Counted from the stretch's first letter, positions 8,731 to 17,145 are shown. The stretch: 64,000 nucleotides of DNA from Rudanella paleaurantiibacter (GCF_009184635.1 NZ_WELI01000003.1:434001-498000); one strand, 5' to 3'. The notes: a model not told the origin generated them from the letters alone. Numbers and translations are program-made.

Positions 8731-9288
8731 ATGAACTTTCTCTCACTTCTTCAGCAGCAGGCCGGGCGGCTACATGAGCAGATTCGGAGCTTGCTCTCGG
8801 CCAATCCGAGCAATGACGTACTCCCCCTGAAACAGTACCAGCAACTCCTCTGCATCAATCTGGCGTATTACCGCGCGCTCGAACGGGCCCTGACCGAACA
8901 GGCGGCCTACCTGCCGGGTTACGACCGACTTCTGCAATGCCGCACCCCCTATCTCGTCGCCGATTTGCTGGCTACGGGCGCGCCCATTCCGCAGCAATAC
9001 CCCACATACTTTGCCTCTTGGTCATCCTGGAAACTGCTGGGTGCCGCTTACGTAGGCGAAGGCCTCTCGATCGAGGCTAAAGAAATTAACGTAGCCCTCC
9101 AGAAAAGCCCCTTAGTACCACCTATGGCCCGTATTTCGCGCTTTTTCAACACCTCAGCGAGCCACCAGGCCGTTGAATCGTACGTACGGGTACATGCCGA
9201 AGGCCACGAAGCAGAGGTGTTTGATGGCGTGCAGGAAGCCCTGCAACTGTATTCAAACCTGGCGCACAACCCCGCTGTGGTACAGTAA
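8731..9288 (+). CDS. Haem oxygenase-like protein
   Basis: 185 residues from the ATG at 8731 (MNFLSLLQQQAG); the open frame upstream to 8638 reads like leader. It looks all-helical, and the pattern fits biliverdin-producing haem oxygenases of the BphO type: an early His in RLHEQI (His15, possible proximal ligand), a YxxLLCINLAYYRALE helix and a distal-type segment LGAAYVGEGLSIEAKEI that resembles YVLEGSTLGG. If active it would open haem to biliverdin, releasing iron and CO. The usual glycines of the distal helix are partly replaced, so a haem-binding or non-catalytic role is possible. No phytochrome gene is adjacent. Confidence 0.5.
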   Translation: MNFLSLLQQQAGRLHEQIRSLLSANPSNDVLPLKQYQQLLCINLAYYRALERALTEQAAYLPGYDRLLQCRTPYLVADLLATGAPIPQQYPTYFASWSSWKLLGAAYVGEGLSIEAKEINVALQKSPLVPPMARISRFFNTSASHQAVESYVRVHAEGHEAEVFDGVQEALQLYSNLAHNPAVVQ

Positions 9289-9317
9289 GGTTGTCAGCTA
9301 TGGGATAATCTGCCCTT

Positions 9318-9410
9318 CAGTACTGGACATTCGGACTTCAGACATTAGACGTTAGACTTACTACCATTCTGTAGGGAGGTCTAATGTCCAACATCTAATG
9401 TCCAGTACTG
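9318..9410. repeat. Palindromic element family A, copy 1
   Basis: A 93-base inverted repeat. The ends are a perfect 14-base pair (CAGTACTGGACATT ... AATGTCCAGTACTG), the inner arms are built from short near-repeats such as GACATTAGACGTTAGAC, and the centre reads TACTACCATTCTGTAGGG. Other copies lie at 13131, 14910 and (inverted) 32573. The right end supplies the last codons and stop of pabC at 9395. Confidence 0.85.
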
Positions 9411-10012
9411 AGAATCTGCCCTATATCCAGCATGGGGGTTTGACCCCAGTCGAGCATGGCGTTGAGTAATTTGAGTCCTTTGTAGTTCGGAAGGTCGTCT
9501 GGTCGAATATCGGTTGGGTGGAGAATTTCCTCGGTCAGAAGCCGGGCCCGCATGGTGCCAGCCAGCAAAGGCCGGGCGGGCGTATGCCACCGCGAGCCGT
9601 CGTACAAAGCCACATTCGCATACGAGGTATCGGTCAGCAGTCCATCACGCACCAGCAACACATCGTCGGCCGGGCCGCGTTGAGCAAACAGCGCATTCAG
9701 CGCCCGGCGGTCGGCATATTTGTAGGTGTAATCGAGCCCATCGGCCGCAAGCAGCTTAAGGCTTTGCACCCGCCGGACGTGGTACTCCTCAAACTCGACT
9801 AACTGAACATCAGGCCCGTACGTCACCCGACACTTATACACCTGCTCGGGCCGGAGCCAGTCGGGCAGCCTAACAACTTCGTCAAGCCGCAATGCATCGG
9901 CCCGGTGCCATAAAGCGTGCCGGGTGCGGTTGAGCCGGTCATTATGCGCCGATAGGTTCTGAAGCTGACGGTGCCGAACGCACAGGGTCTCGAGGCAGGG
10001 TTGTGGATGCAT
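9395..10012 (-). CDS. pabC: Aminodeoxychorismate lyase (class IV aminotransferase)
   Basis: 205 residues, shorter than most class IV PLP enzymes (about 270) but with the family's order of motifs: an N-terminal ETLCV and H...RLNRTR, a Lys in YKYADR for the Schiff base, and the LLTDTSYANVAL strand with its Asn. The product splits aminodeoxychorismate into 4-aminobenzoate and pyruvate for folate. The start overlaps the end of pabB by 71 bases, and the conserved ETL lies inside the overlap, so the overlap is real. The final residues and the stop are encoded by palindromic element A copy 1. Confidence 0.85.
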   Translation of the reverse strand: MHPQPCLETLCVRHRQLQNLSAHNDRLNRTRHALWHRADALRLDEVVRLPDWLRPEQVYKCRVTYGPDVQLVEFEEYHVRRVQSLKLLAADGLDYTYKYADRRALNALFAQRGPADDVLLVRDGLLTDTSYANVALYDGSRWHTPARPLLAGTMRARLLTEEILHPTDIRPDDLPNYKGLKLLNAMLDWGQTPMLDIGQILSTGH

Positions 10013-10970
10013 GGGTAATGGGCAGATACACTTTTTGAATCATTTCCTGATACTCCGAATGGGCGTCGGACCGGGCCGTAATGCCCCCGCCACTTTTGAA
10101 AACAAGCCCTCCCCCACTCGATTCGATAAAGCGAATCATCACCCCGGAGTCCAGATTAACCCCGTCGAAGTAACCGCAGATTCCCGTATAATAGCCGCGC
10201 TCGTAGCCTTCGGCCTTACGTATAATGTCGACCGTTTTGGGTTTCGGAGCGCCACTAATCGACCCGGCGGGCAGCAAACTTGCTAGCAGAGACCCTATTT
10301 GCTCGGGCCAGTTATCAGGTAGCAGGGCGGCAATTTCGGAGCTTACCTGCCACAACCCGCCCCCACTCGTCTCCAGCCGGTCGAGATACCGGTACCGCTC
10401 TACCCAAACTTTCAGGGCTATTTGACTCAGGTCATTCCGAATCAGGTCAACAATGGTAGCGTGTTCGGCAGCCTCTTTGGCATCGGCCAAAATAGTAGCC
10501 TGGGCATTGGGCACTTGAGCCGAAATGGTTCCTTTCATCGGAAAACTTGCCAACCGGTTGCCCTGAATCTGCACAAACGATTCGGGCGAAAAACACACAA
10601 ACTGGTCGGCCAGCCGCACCTTGTAGCGGGCGGCCGTGTAGGTATACAGCTCGAGTAAGGTCAGATTCGTTTCAATGGGTGTTTGGGCCGACAGATTGAC
10701 CAGAAAAGAGTTACCCAGCCGGATATTCTGCACCACATAGTCGAATCCGATACGGTACTGCTCAAACGAAATGGGATATTTCTGAAACGAAACCGGCCGG
10801 GGAAACAGGGGGGCTGGTGTGCCGGTAAAATCGAACTGAACATCGTGTGCGGCCCACTCATCCGGTCGCAATACAAGGGGCATCCGGCCATCGAAATCCA
10901 GCAAAAACAGAAACGGCTGACGCTGACGCCCGTACGTATTCATCTGGTCAATAGCCGAATCCGAAAGCAT
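9942..10970 (-). CDS. pabB: Aminodeoxychorismate synthase component I
   Basis: 342 residues of the chorismate-binding (TrpE/PabB) family, covering mainly the catalytic domain. Hallmarks are FPMKGTI, EHATIVDLIRNDL, PAGSISGAPKPKT and GYYTGICGYFDG. With a glutamine amidotransferase partner it makes 4-amino-4-deoxychorismate. No pabA is in this window. The C-terminal ~25 residues after the usual end (IQKVYLPI) are additional and are encoded in the overlap with pabC. A second Met nine residues in (MNTYGRQRQ) is an alternative start. Confidence 0.9.
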   Translation of the reverse strand: MLSDSAIDQMNTYGRQRQPFLFLLDFDGRMPLVLRPDEWAAHDVQFDFTGTPAPLFPRPVSFQKYPISFEQYRIGFDYVVQNIRLGNSFLVNLSAQTPIETNLTLLELYTYTAARYKVRLADQFVCFSPESFVQIQGNRLASFPMKGTISAQVPNAQATILADAKEAAEHATIVDLIRNDLSQIALKVWVERYRYLDRLETSGGGLWQVSSEIAALLPDNWPEQIGSLLASLLPAGSISGAPKPKTVDIIRKAEGYERGYYTGICGYFDGVNLDSGVMIRFIESSGGGLVFKSGGGITARSDAHSEYQEMIQKVYLPITHASTTLPRDPVRSAPSASEPIGA

Positions 10971-11072
10971 ACATAATTTGTGGTTTGTGGTTGAAGCGCA
11001 ACAAAAACAATCGGCGTTGTCGATGCCGCAATGACAACAGGAACCCCAATTTAGTTCGATCTGCCGACCGAT

Positions 11073-11870
11073 TTACAGCTTGCGGTCGGTGCGGAATGCG
11101 GCCCCAATCCGCAGGCCTACGTACCAGCCCGACGACCCAAACGATACCCGTTGCAGCGGGTTGGTTTCGGTAATAAACTCGGGCCGCGAGCCCACCCGGT
11201 AGCCCCCGTCGAGCGCTATTACTAGGGCATGTTCCTGATTAACGCAATCGTCGTACCGACGCTGTACTCCAAATCGGTAGTTAGCAGTCAGCCCCAAATC
11301 AACCGCACCGGCCGTAGTATTCAGTTGCGTCGACTGTGATGCGCCGGGGTTGTTCAGGGCTGCCGAGAGCGTGGGGGTTTGACTCTGTCCACTCGCAATC
11401 CGTAACCGAATCGGTATCGACATTACTCCCAGGGTGGGCATGAGTTGGAATCCTGCCCGACGCACAATCCGGTAGCCCATACCCAGCCGAAACGTCGACA
11501 CACCGATACTGGCCTTGTTTGTTGCGCTGGTGGCCGACCGGGTACCTATACCGAGGTTGATGTCGGTAAGCAGAAAAATGGGCTGACGCGAGATTTTCAG
11601 TTGAGTACCCATCCCGACCGTTCGGAAACGCCCCGTCAGGGCGGAGTACCCGTTGCGGGCTAATTCGGCATTAAGGGGGGCGAGGTTGATCGTTTGCCAA
11701 CCCATCCGGTAGTAGGTGGTTATATCGCGTGACCAGGGTCGGCGAACCGGGGGCCTCAACTCAGTATCATTGGCAACAGGCCCGAGCGGCACCGGAATTG
11801 GTTGAGCCATCGTGGGCAGCCCCGCAGCCAATAGCCAGACAAGCAAGCAATTCGTAGTATTCAGACGCAT
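11073..11870 (-). CDS. Probable outer-membrane protein, unknown function
   Basis: 265 residues with a clear signal peptide (MRLNTTNCLLVWLLAAGLPTMAQ). Alternating amphipathic strands follow (GMGTQLKISRQ, FRLGMGYRIVRRAGF, VDLGLTANYRFGV, GSSGWYVGLRIGAAFR), typical of an 8- to 12-strand outer-membrane barrel. No family recognised. It stands alone on the minus strand. Confidence 0.7.
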   Translation of the reverse strand: MRLNTTNCLLVWLLAAGLPTMAQPIPVPLGPVANDTELRPPVRRPWSRDITTYYRMGWQTINLAPLNAELARNGYSALTGRFRTVGMGTQLKISRQPIFLLTDINLGIGTRSATSATNKASIGVSTFRLGMGYRIVRRAGFQLMPTLGVMSIPIRLRIASGQSQTPTLSAALNNPGASQSTQLNTTAGAVDLGLTANYRFGVQRRYDDCVNQEHALVIALDGGYRVGSRPEFITETNPLQRVSFGSSGWYVGLRIGAAFRTDRKL

Positions 11871-12016
11871 GCCGTTTTCGTTTAGCGTTCACACACTAAA
11901 CGAACAAGATCGGCAATCTGATGCGTGACAAATGGACAACAACCCGTTTGTTCCCGAGCGGAACCGGACCCATAAAAGCCGTGAGCGGGCGTGGGTTAGA
12001 AGCGACGAAATAAGGC

Positions 12017-12313
12017 TTAAATTGTACGGATAAAGGCTTCGAGCGCGTTGAGGTGTTCGGTAAAAGCCTGCCGACCGGCTTCTGAAGCCTGATAGGTTGT
12101 ATTGGGTTTTCGGCCAACAAACTGTTTCTGCACCAGCACATACCCGGCTTCTTCGAGCGCACGGAGGTGCGTAGCGAGGTTTCCGTCGGTGAGGGCCAGC
12201 AACTCTTTGAGCCCGTTGAAGCTCATCGACTCGTTGACCATCAGCACCGACATGATACTCAGCCGCGCTTTACTCTCAAACGCTTTATTGAAGTGGGCTA
12301 ATAGCTCTTTCAT
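12017..12313 (-). CDS. Winged-helix transcriptional regulator
   Basis: 98 residues from the Met at 12313 (MKELLAHFNKAF), a compact winged helix-turn-helix of the ArsR/PadR-like kind often paired with a small membrane protein. The recognition part reads MSFNGLKELLALTDGNLATHLRALEEAGYV, followed by a wing (KQFVGRKPNTTY). It overlaps the upstream membrane gene by 4 bases (12310-12313), so the two are translated together. It probably regulates that pair. Confidence 0.85.
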   Translation of the reverse strand: MKELLAHFNKAFESKARLSIMSVLMVNESMSFNGLKELLALTDGNLATHLRALEEAGYVLVQKQFVGRKPNTTYQASEAGRQAFTEHLNALEAFIRTI

Positions 12314-12963
12314 GCAGCAGGTTGGTGGGTGGGGTTCCGATCGTATTTCCAATACATCGCCATTCCGTACAGGATGTGCAGCACCCCAAAGCCAACCGTC
12401 CAGAACAGCAGACTCCAGCCTGTGATAAACAGAGCCAGTAATCCGAGCGCAATTTCGCAATAAGCGAGATATTCAACATCCCGTACGGTGTATTTACTGC
12501 CGTTGAGCAAGGCAAGACCGTAAAAAATAAGCGTAACGGGCAGCGTAAGGAATAGTAAACGGTACTGTAACAAGGCCAGACACACCCCTCCACCCGCCAG
12601 CAACGGCACCGCCATGGCCCATATCAGTCGGCGCGAAGCCATATTCCAGACGGGCTGCCCCTGCTTCCGGGCTTTACGCACCGTAAACAGAATACCCAGC
12701 CCCAGCGCAGCCAGCAACACCAACATGGCCGTTTGCACCAGAAATAAATGCACTTGCTCATACTGAGCCAGCCCGTAATTGGCCAGTTTCTCATACGGCA
12801 GCACACTGAGCCAGTCGGTACGGACACGCATATACACCACCGCAGCCCCAATGAGCGCCACGATACCAGCCGAAACGCCCGACAAGCCACTGAGCGATAA
12901 AAACTTGGACGACCGCTCCATCAGGCTCCGGATCTCGGTCAGGGTTTGCAGATGCTCGTTCAT
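12310..12963 (-). CDS. Integral membrane protein paired with a winged-helix regulator
   Basis: 217 residues with about six membrane helices (including LSGLSGVSAGIVALIGAAVVY, VQTAMLVLLAALGLGILF, LIWAMAVPLLAGGGVCLALL and ITGWSLLFWTVGFGVLHILYG). The N terminus is a short soluble helix (MNEHLQTLTEIRSLMERSSKF). It is of a type common in Bacteroidota next to a small winged-helix gene, with unknown function. The ATGA overlap with the regulator downstream indicates one operon. Confidence 0.8.
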   Translation of the reverse strand: MNEHLQTLTEIRSLMERSSKFLSLSGLSGVSAGIVALIGAAVVYMRVRTDWLSVLPYEKLANYGLAQYEQVHLFLVQTAMLVLLAALGLGILFTVRKARKQGQPVWNMASRRLIWAMAVPLLAGGGVCLALLQYRLLFLTLPVTLIFYGLALLNGSKYTVRDVEYLAYCEIALGLLALFITGWSLLFWTVGFGVLHILYGMAMYWKYDRNPTHQPAA

Positions 12964-13130
12964 AAATTGTTTATAGTTACTTACGTGGTTTAGGTGTTTG
13001 GGTGGCCGACGGGCCGGGTTCTGGCTTATTGTTTCTGGCTAGTTGTACGCGCCTGAATCCTGTTCAGGAAGATAGTATCTCTACACAGCATACGTGCTGA
13101 GTCAAAATCAAATGAATACGAAACAATCTA

Positions 13131-13235
13131 AGTACTGAACGTTAGATGTTGGACATTAGACACTGGACGTTAGACTTACTACTATTCTGTAGGGAGGTCT
13201 AACGTCTAATGTCCAACATGTAATATCCAGTACTG
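13131..13235. repeat. Palindromic element family A, copy 2
   Basis: Begins AGTACTGAACGTTAGATGTTGG and ends AATATCCAGTACTG. It has the same central TACTACTATTCTGTAGGG as copy 1 but diverged arms. It lies between the membrane gene start (12963) and the diacylglycerol kinase stop (13263). The 15-mer CTGAGTCAAAATCAA at 13097-13111 just before it recurs at 14518-14532. Confidence 0.85.
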
Positions 13236-13262
13236 AGTTATTCATTATACGTTCACTTATCT

Positions 13263-13634
13263 CTACACCCAGAAACGTGTCAGCAATTTGTTGCCGATTA
13301 CCAGTAAGCCCACCACAACGGCCATTGTAGCCAGAATAAGCACGGCCCCGGCGGCCATATCCTTTACTTTTCCGATGGTGGGGTGATGTCCCGGTGATAC
13401 CACATCGCATAGCCGTTCGATGGCCGTGTTGACTGCCTCGGCCGACCATACCAACCCGATTTGGGTCAGCACAATTGCCCATTCAGTCACGGTAAACTGC
13501 AACCAGAAACCAACCGCAATTACGACAATAGCCACCAATAAGTGCACTTTGGCATTGTTCTCATACCGAAACAAATCCAGTATGCCCTGCCAGGCAAACC
13601 AGAAACTGCGAAATACTTTTTGTATGTCAATCAT
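13263..13634 (-). CDS. Diacylglycerol kinase family protein
   Basis: 123 residues from the Met at 13634, matching DgkA-type small membrane kinases (usually 120-130). Three membrane helices are visible. The signature EAVNTAIERLCD carries the catalytic and metal-binding glutamates, preceded by ENNAKVHL. In Gram-positives the homologue is an undecaprenol kinase and in E. coli a diacylglycerol kinase; which applies here cannot be told. The frame is open upstream to 13787 but that part overlaps the next gene and reads as noise. Confidence 0.9.
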   Translation of the reverse strand: MIDIQKVFRSFWFAWQGILDLFRYENNAKVHLLVAIVVIAVGFWLQFTVTEWAIVLTQIGLVWSAEAVNTAIERLCDVVSPGHHPTIGKVKDMAAGAVLILATMAVVVGLLVIGNKLLTRFWV

Positions 13635-13728
13635 TCGGAGTATTGGCAAGAGCCATGCGGGATGGGTATCGCAGACCGCTTTGGCCGCAAAGATACAAAA
13701 GGCGCTCTCCGAACCCCCGCCCCATTTC

Positions 13729-14421
13729 TTACTTCTTCTCCGTGCGAACGTACAGCCAGAATGCCACGTACAGCCCCAGCAACACAAACCCGTACACGAG
13801 CGTCAGCTTCACGGCCAGCGTATCGTGTGCCGATTGCCACACGGCCTGACCCAGCAACCACGGTTTGCTCATGATGTTCCAGCTGTTCCAACGGCCCCAC
13901 CGACCGAGGTAAATACCAAAACCTGCCAAGCCCTGACAGAGCGCCATCAGCACCCAGGCCAGGGGCCAACCCACCAGCTGATCGAGCAGCCGGTGCGCCA
14001 GATAGCTCGAATACAGGCCCGCCAGCAAACCCGTCATGGCGAACAAAAACAGGCTCATGGTATCGAACCAGAGCAGCGGAGCCTGAATATGCTGAATATG
14101 AAACAGATCAGTGATGATATACGGTGCGTTGGGCATGAACAACAGCCACAAGCCGAGCCCCAGCCACACCCCAACCCGACCCACCAGCCTATGCCCGATC
14201 AGGTCGCGGAGAACGAGCTGAACCCCCAGCGGAAACCACGCCAGAAATACGTTCCAGCTCAGCATGACAAAGAACCACCAGTTGGCCGTAAGCAGCCCAC
14301 GGGCCGTAACCAGTGCAAAACCAACCGCCGTAAGCCAGGCCAGCGCCCGGACACCCCGTCCCGAGGTTTCGTCGGGACGGAGCGGAGCCGAGACCGACAA
14401 GCGTAGAAATAATGTTTGCAT
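13729..14421 (-). CDS. DUF1361 domain-containing membrane protein
   Basis: 230 residues from the Met at 14421 (MQTLFLRLSV), with about seven membrane helices. It has the DUF1361 hallmarks WNVFLAWFPL and MPNAPYIITDLFH. The upstream open frame to 14607 runs through palindromic element B and is not coding. Function unknown. It lies 94 bases upstream of the diacylglycerol kinase gene on the same strand. Confidence 0.85.
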   Translation of the reverse strand: MQTLFLRLSVSAPLRPDETSGRGVRALAWLTAVGFALVTARGLLTANWWFFVMLSWNVFLAWFPLGVQLVLRDLIGHRLVGRVGVWLGLGLWLLFMPNAPYIITDLFHIQHIQAPLLWFDTMSLFLFAMTGLLAGLYSSYLAHRLLDQLVGWPLAWVLMALCQGLAGFGIYLGRWGRWNSWNIMSKPWLLGQAVWQSAHDTLAVKLTLVYGFVLLGLYVAFWLYVRTEKK

Positions 14422-14543
14422 ATTTCGAAGTACTTTGAAAAACAAAGCAACGATAAAAATGCATACAACAATGCGTCTGTATTCCTTTTTTACGGAAAGG
14501 CCTTCCACTTGGGCGTACTGAGTCAAAATCAACTGCACAATGC

Positions 14544-14650
14544 AGAAGTGAATGAATAATGTAAAATGTACAATGAATAATTGTATTACCTGCTGACAAT
14601 CACCCATCTAATTATACATTTTACACTGTTCATTTTACATTTAATTCTGT
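14544..14650. repeat. Palindromic element family B, copy 1
   Basis: About 107 bases, AT-rich. The left arm is AGTGAATGAATAATGTAAAATG, the centre TATTACCTGCTGACAATCAC, and the right arm CATTTTACACTGTTCATTTTAC ending TTTAATTCTGT. Copies occur at 26031 and, inverted, 32701. A TGCACAAT 8-mer lies on both sides (14534-14541, 14682-14689), though not at the exact element ends. Confidence 0.8.
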
Positions 14651-14707
14651 CTGACTACTTATTGCTCACTACTGGACTCAATGCACAATTGAGCGATTGA
14701 CTCAGCC

Positions 14708-14820
14708 AATGGATACGCATGGAACGTGGATGACGCGGATCGGGCAGATGTACACCGTTTCCCTTTGCCAATCCGTGAAAATTAGCTTAATCCGTGTCAT
14801 TCGCGTGCTGATTCCTTGGG
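14708..14820. repeat. Imperfect inverted repeat, family C
   Basis: The left arm ACGTGGATGACGCGGAT is mirrored by the right arm ATCCGTGTCATTCGCGT. The spacer holds ATCCGTGAAAATTAG. This resembles widespread extragenic palindromes built on an ATCCGTGTCATCCGCG theme (recalled). A short open frame across it is an accident of the repeat. Together with the neighbouring elements it fills the gene-free stretch 14422-15130. Confidence 0.6.
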
Positions 14821-14909
14821 CCGGAGCTACACTAAATGCCGCGTCTCCACATAAGACGACCGTTATTCATTGCCTATCCCCTTAGCTGTTGAATTACCTG
14901 GAAACTCTT

Positions 14910-14995
14910 CAGTACTGGACATTCGGACTTCAGACGTTGGACATTAGACTTACTACCATTCTGTAGGGAGGGCTAACGTCTAATGTCCAGTACGG
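14910..14995. repeat. Palindromic element family A, copy 3
   Basis: Left end CAGTACTGGACATTCGGAC is identical to copy 1 over at least 19 bases, and the centre is TACTACCATTCTGTAGGG. The right arm is shorter (GGCTAACGTCTAATGTCCAG), so this copy is partly truncated relative to copy 1. Confidence 0.85.
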
Positions 14996-15130
14996 AGAGG
15001 AAACTCAGCAATCAGCTAACAGGTACTTTTTTGATAAATAGTTACAAAGCTCCTCACCTATAATTCACGATAATTCAATTAATTGCGGCCGGTACTCTCA
15101 CCCACCTTTACGCGTACCCGACCATTTTCC

Positions 15131-15904
15131 ATGACACGATTCCTCCTGAACACCCTATTCGCGGGCTTTTTGCTGCACGCTACCGCCTGGGCACAATCAA
15201 CCGAAACGGCTATTCTGAACCGGGTGTACAGCACCTACCGCACGGCCCGCACCTATCAGGATGCCGGTACAGTTACCACCACACACGCCCGGAATCGAAA
15301 CGCCAAACGGGAACGGACTCTGCTCCAAACGTTCATCGACAAATACGTACCCATGGACGATAAGCTATTTACCAGCACCATCCGGTTTCAAACGGCCTAC
15401 GTCCGGGCTACCGATCGGTTTCGATTTCATTACCAGAAAGCATCTTCCTACCATACCGAATGCTATACCATTGCCCACCAACAGACCCGAACCCTCAGGT
15501 GGCAAAGTGCGCTGCCCAAACCCGAAGGCATAGCCGAACCGACCTTGACAGATGCTTTGGCGGGGGCAACCGGCGTATCTATGTCGGCTTCCCGCAAAAT
15601 TCCGGGGCTACTGCTGCTTCAGCCTATCGATGCCGGCTGGGATATGCAAACTACGCTCGACTGGAAACGCCTGCCCGATACCCAACAAGACGGGGCCGAT
15701 TGCTACCGGCTCAAAACCACCCGGGCCAAAGGCAAAGACGCAACGCTCTACATCGACAAGAAAATGTTCGTGATCCGGCGCATCGACGAGACATGGACCG
15801 ATTCGGAAGGCACCACCCAGCATATCATGGTTTATAAACCAACCCTCAACGGCGCCGTGCCTGCCCAAAAGCTCGCCATGACCGATGCCTGCCGGGAACT
15901 GTAA
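15131..15904 (+). CDS. Exported LolA-like protein
   Basis: 257 residues from the ATG at 15131, with a signal peptide (MTRFLLNTLFAGFLLHATAWAQ). The rest alternates beta strands in the way of LolA/LppX folds, with a C-terminal CYRLKTTRAKGKDATLYIDKK then VIRRIDETW, the pattern seen in outer-membrane lipoprotein-sorting-like proteins that bind lipid or lipoprotein in the periplasm. The actual cargo is unknown, and this is not the main LolA, which is shorter. It stands alone. Confidence 0.7.
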   Translation: MTRFLLNTLFAGFLLHATAWAQSTETAILNRVYSTYRTARTYQDAGTVTTTHARNRNAKRERTLLQTFIDKYVPMDDKLFTSTIRFQTAYVRATDRFRFHYQKASSYHTECYTIAHQQTRTLRWQSALPKPEGIAEPTLTDALAGATGVSMSASRKIPGLLLLQPIDAGWDMQTTLDWKRLPDTQQDGADCYRLKTTRAKGKDATLYIDKKMFVIRRIDETWTDSEGTTQHIMVYKPTLNGAVPAQKLAMTDACREL

Positions 15905-16013
15905 CGGCTATCAACAGAGCGGCATCCCGTAAATTGGGGACACAAAAGCTCACTTTGTGTACTATTTAAGCCACAATTACCCCTCAAAAAGCGGCCCTAT
16001 TGGTTAGGCTGTA

Positions 16014-16021
16014 TATATTTG
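16014..16021 (+). promoter_or_regulatory. Candidate -7 promoter box (TATATTTG)
   Basis: A perfect TAnnTTTG 22 bases before the ATG at 16044. The nearest TTG (16000-16002) is too close for a normal -33, so only half of the pattern is present. Confidence 0.35.
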
Positions 16022-16043
16022 CAGCCGTTCAACAACTACCCAT

Positions 16044-16463
16044 ATGACTGCTTACGAAACCGTCTCAACGTACTACGAAGCCTTCAATCGCAAAGACTGG
16101 TCGGCCATGCTCGCCCTGCTGCACGATGAGATTCGGCACGACCCCAATCAGGGTACACCCCGCCACGGTAAGGCCTTGTTTACCGAGTTCCTGAACCACA
16201 TGGACACTTGCTACGACGAGCAACTGACCGATATGGTGATTCTGACTCAGCCTGATACAGAAGGGGCCGCGCTCAGTCGGGTGGCCTGCGAATTTGTTGT
16301 CAATGGCACGTACAAAGCCACCGATGGCGACCTGCCCCCGGCTCAGGGCCAACGCTATGTTCTGCCCGCCGGATCGTTTATCGACGTGCAGGACGGCCTC
16401 ATCACCCGCATTACCACGTATTACAACCTGCCGCTTTGGGAGTCGCTGGTACTGGGTCGGTAA
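16044..16463 (+). CDS. SnoaL-like / NTF2-like protein
   Basis: 139 residues with the cone-shaped NTF2 fold pattern: an N-terminal helix ETVSTYYEAFNRKDWSAMLALLHDEI, then a mixed strand region with GTPRHGKALFTEFL, and a C-terminal FIDVQDGLITRITTYYNLPLW. Family members are ketosteroid-isomerase-like enzymes or small-ligand binders. The substrate is unknown. It is cytoplasmic, and probably co-transcribed with the GNAT gene that follows. Confidence 0.8.
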   Translation: MTAYETVSTYYEAFNRKDWSAMLALLHDEIRHDPNQGTPRHGKALFTEFLNHMDTCYDEQLTDMVILTQPDTEGAALSRVACEFVVNGTYKATDGDLPPAQGQRYVLPAGSFIDVQDGLITRITTYYNLPLWESLVLGR

Positions 16464-17056
16464 GCCGGTTGCTTACCCCCAAACGAGTTACCGGCGATGA
16501 GTTCCGCTCGGTACTCGACGACCTGGCGGCCCTTCGGATCGCGGTGTTTCGGGATTTTCCGTATCTGTACGAAGGGTCAACGGACTACGAAAAAACGTAC
16601 CTCAACACCTACGTCCGCTCCGAGCGGTCGATGGGGTTGCTGGTGTACGATGGTGACCGGCTGGTAGGGGCTACCACCTGCCTGCCCCTCACTGACGAGA
16701 CCGACGAGGTTCAGGCCCCTTTCCGGGCCGCAGGCTACGATCTGGCATCGGTATTCTACTTCGGCGAAAGCCTATTGCTCCCGGCCTACCGGGGTAGCGG
16801 CTGGGGCAAGCGTTTTTTTGAAGAACGCGAGGCCCACGCCCGCCGGTTTGGTACGTACCGGCTTACCTGCTTCTGTGCCGTTCAACGCCCTGCCGACCAC
16901 CCGCTGCGACCGGCTACCTACCGTCCGCTCGACGTGTTTTGGGGATCGTTGGGGTACCGGAAAGCCCCCGAGCTGACCACGGCGTTTTACTGGCCCGACC
17001 TGGGCGAACAACAATCGACCCCCAAGCCGATGGTGTTCTGGACCCGCGCGCTCTAA
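16436..17056 (+). CDS. GNAT family N-acetyltransferase
   Basis: About 206 residues from a TTG at 16436, overlapping the previous stop by 28 bases. A second TTG at 16469, just after that stop, is a plausible later start; no ATG is nearby. The acetyl-CoA-binding segment reads LLLPAYRGSGWGKRFFEERE (Q/RxxGxG/A type), preceded by LVGATTCLPL and followed by DVFWGSLGYRK. It probably acetylates a small molecule or protein amine. Confidence 0.8.
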   Translation: MGVAGTGSVSRLLTPKRVTGDEFRSVLDDLAALRIAVFRDFPYLYEGSTDYEKTYLNTYVRSERSMGLLVYDGDRLVGATTCLPLTDETDEVQAPFRAAGYDLASVFYFGESLLLPAYRGSGWGKRFFEEREAHARRFGTYRLTCFCAVQRPADHPLRPATYRPLDVFWGSLGYRKAPELTTAFYWPDLGEQQSTPKPMVFWTRAL

Positions 17057-17145
17057 CTGCCTCACTAAAACCGGGTATTGACAAGGCACGCCCAAATCGG
17101 TAGCTTTAACGCCAAGTACAGTTTACTTCGTAAATCCTTATCAAC

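Noticed and set aside
14697-14885. Plus-strand frame of 62 codons in the repeat-filled gap
   Set aside because: It is made of the family C palindrome.
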